From a virus, in the IMG/VR virus record IMGVR_UViG_3300042695_000114, positions 1 to 25,893 of that record: 25,893 nt of DNA; one strand, 5' to 3'. Shown here piece by piece: positions 25,638 to 25,893 of this stretch (position 1 is its first letter; the number at the start of each line of letters is the position of its first letter). A program made the translations under genes and the position numbers. The notes beneath the pieces are model-generated. The model saw nothing but the letters and a program-made list of their open reading frames with translations, had not been told where the DNA came from and made no database searches.

Positions 25638-25893
25638 CACCAAACCAGTAAACAACTTCATCAAGGGGCTTATCACCGAAGCCTCTGTGATGACGTTTCC
25701 TGATGGTGCTTCTTCTGATGAACTGAACTGTGACCTCCTTAGAAATGGTGCAAGGCAGAGAAGAAGAGGCATTGAGTTTGAATCTGGTTACCAGACAAGT
25801 ACTTTTAATGCCCCTGTTGGTTCCTTTATCCATACCCAGACATGGCAGAATGTCTCTGGTCTTGGTGGTGCTGAGTACCTTGTTGTTCAGGTA
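25621..25893 (+). CDS. Tail tubular protein B / nozzle (T7 gp12-like), N-terminus
   Basis: 91 codons visible; the gene continues past the window edge. A TTG at 25621 is the best start: AAGGA lies 8 nt upstream, and MPQQYSTKPVNNFIKGLITEAS gives a family-like N-terminus. The 'VNNF..GLITEA...TFP..AS.DE.NC...R.G.R.RR.GI..E' pattern matches the nozzle proteins of SIO1/cobavirus-type podoviruses. Full T7 gp12 is about 790 aa, so most is missing. Overlaps the preceding gene by 17 nt. It forms the tail nozzle below the gp11 ring. Confidence 0.85.
   Translation, partial: MPQQYSTKPVNNFIKGLITEASVMTFPDGASSDELNCDLLRNGARQRRRGIEFESGYQTSTFNAPVGSFIHTQTWQNVSGLGGAEYLVVQV

Overview
The window is part of the genome of a lytic, T7-like (podovirus) bacteriophage. 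It has two divergently transcribed arms on either side of a gene-free control region (about 9229-10326). The hallmark genes are a family A DNA polymerase with 3'-5' exonuclease, a T7 gp4-type primase-helicase, a gp2.5-like ssDNA-binding protein, large terminase, portal, scaffold, HK97-fold capsid protein and gp11/gp12-like tail tube proteins. No integrase, rRNA or tRNA is visible. Several small proteins (DUF6127-like, Pam3-gp28-like holin, a GC-rich hypothetical cassette) resemble genes I associate with alphaproteobacteria and their phages. An alphaproteobacterial host is therefore a reasonable guess, not a demonstrated fact. No phage RNA polymerase lies in the window, while good sigma70 promoters do.

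Left arm (1-9228, minus strand, read right to left): a GC-rich gene of unknown function with its own terminator (8722-9228); a tightly packed run of small genes (8542 down to 5917), including a GP88-family protein and a GcrA-like HTH protein; a consensus promoter (5900-5927); a GC-rich cassette of small genes (5464-5004); an HTH protein and two tiny proteins; then the replication block, primase-helicase, a 95-aa protein, DNA polymerase, a promoter, SSB, a DUF3310 protein and the start of a MazG-like pyrophosphohydrolase cut by the window edge. Most junctions are ATGA/TAATG overlaps, implying translational coupling.

Control region (9229-10326): no convincing gene. It holds palindromes, inverted repeats, short direct repeats, an AT-rich tract and a rightward extended -10 promoter (10110-10138) followed by a leader of about 180 nt with two predicted hairpins.

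Right arm (10327-25893, plus strand): a five-repeat small protein, a tailspike with T7-type adaptor and beta-helix, a lectin-like protein, a second beta-helix tailspike, a small tail protein, a lysis cassette (DUF6127-like membrane protein, GH19-like endolysin, three small membrane proteins), small and large terminase, portal, scaffold, capsid, a putative decoration protein, a terminator plus a second consensus promoter, a virion protein, gp11-like tail tube protein, a small protein and the start of the gp12-like nozzle protein. This is the T7 order (portal-scaffold-capsid-gp11-gp12 ... fibre-lysis-terminase) cut at a different point.

The most notable non-coding signals are: (i) two TTGACA-N16-TATAAT promoters on opposite strands, about 18 kb apart, each followed by nearly the same hairpin block GGCGGGGTGTWAACCCC; (ii) two almost identical 18-bp palindromes, TTTTCCTACGTRGGAAAA, bracketing the GC-rich early gene; (iii) nested dyads in the control region.
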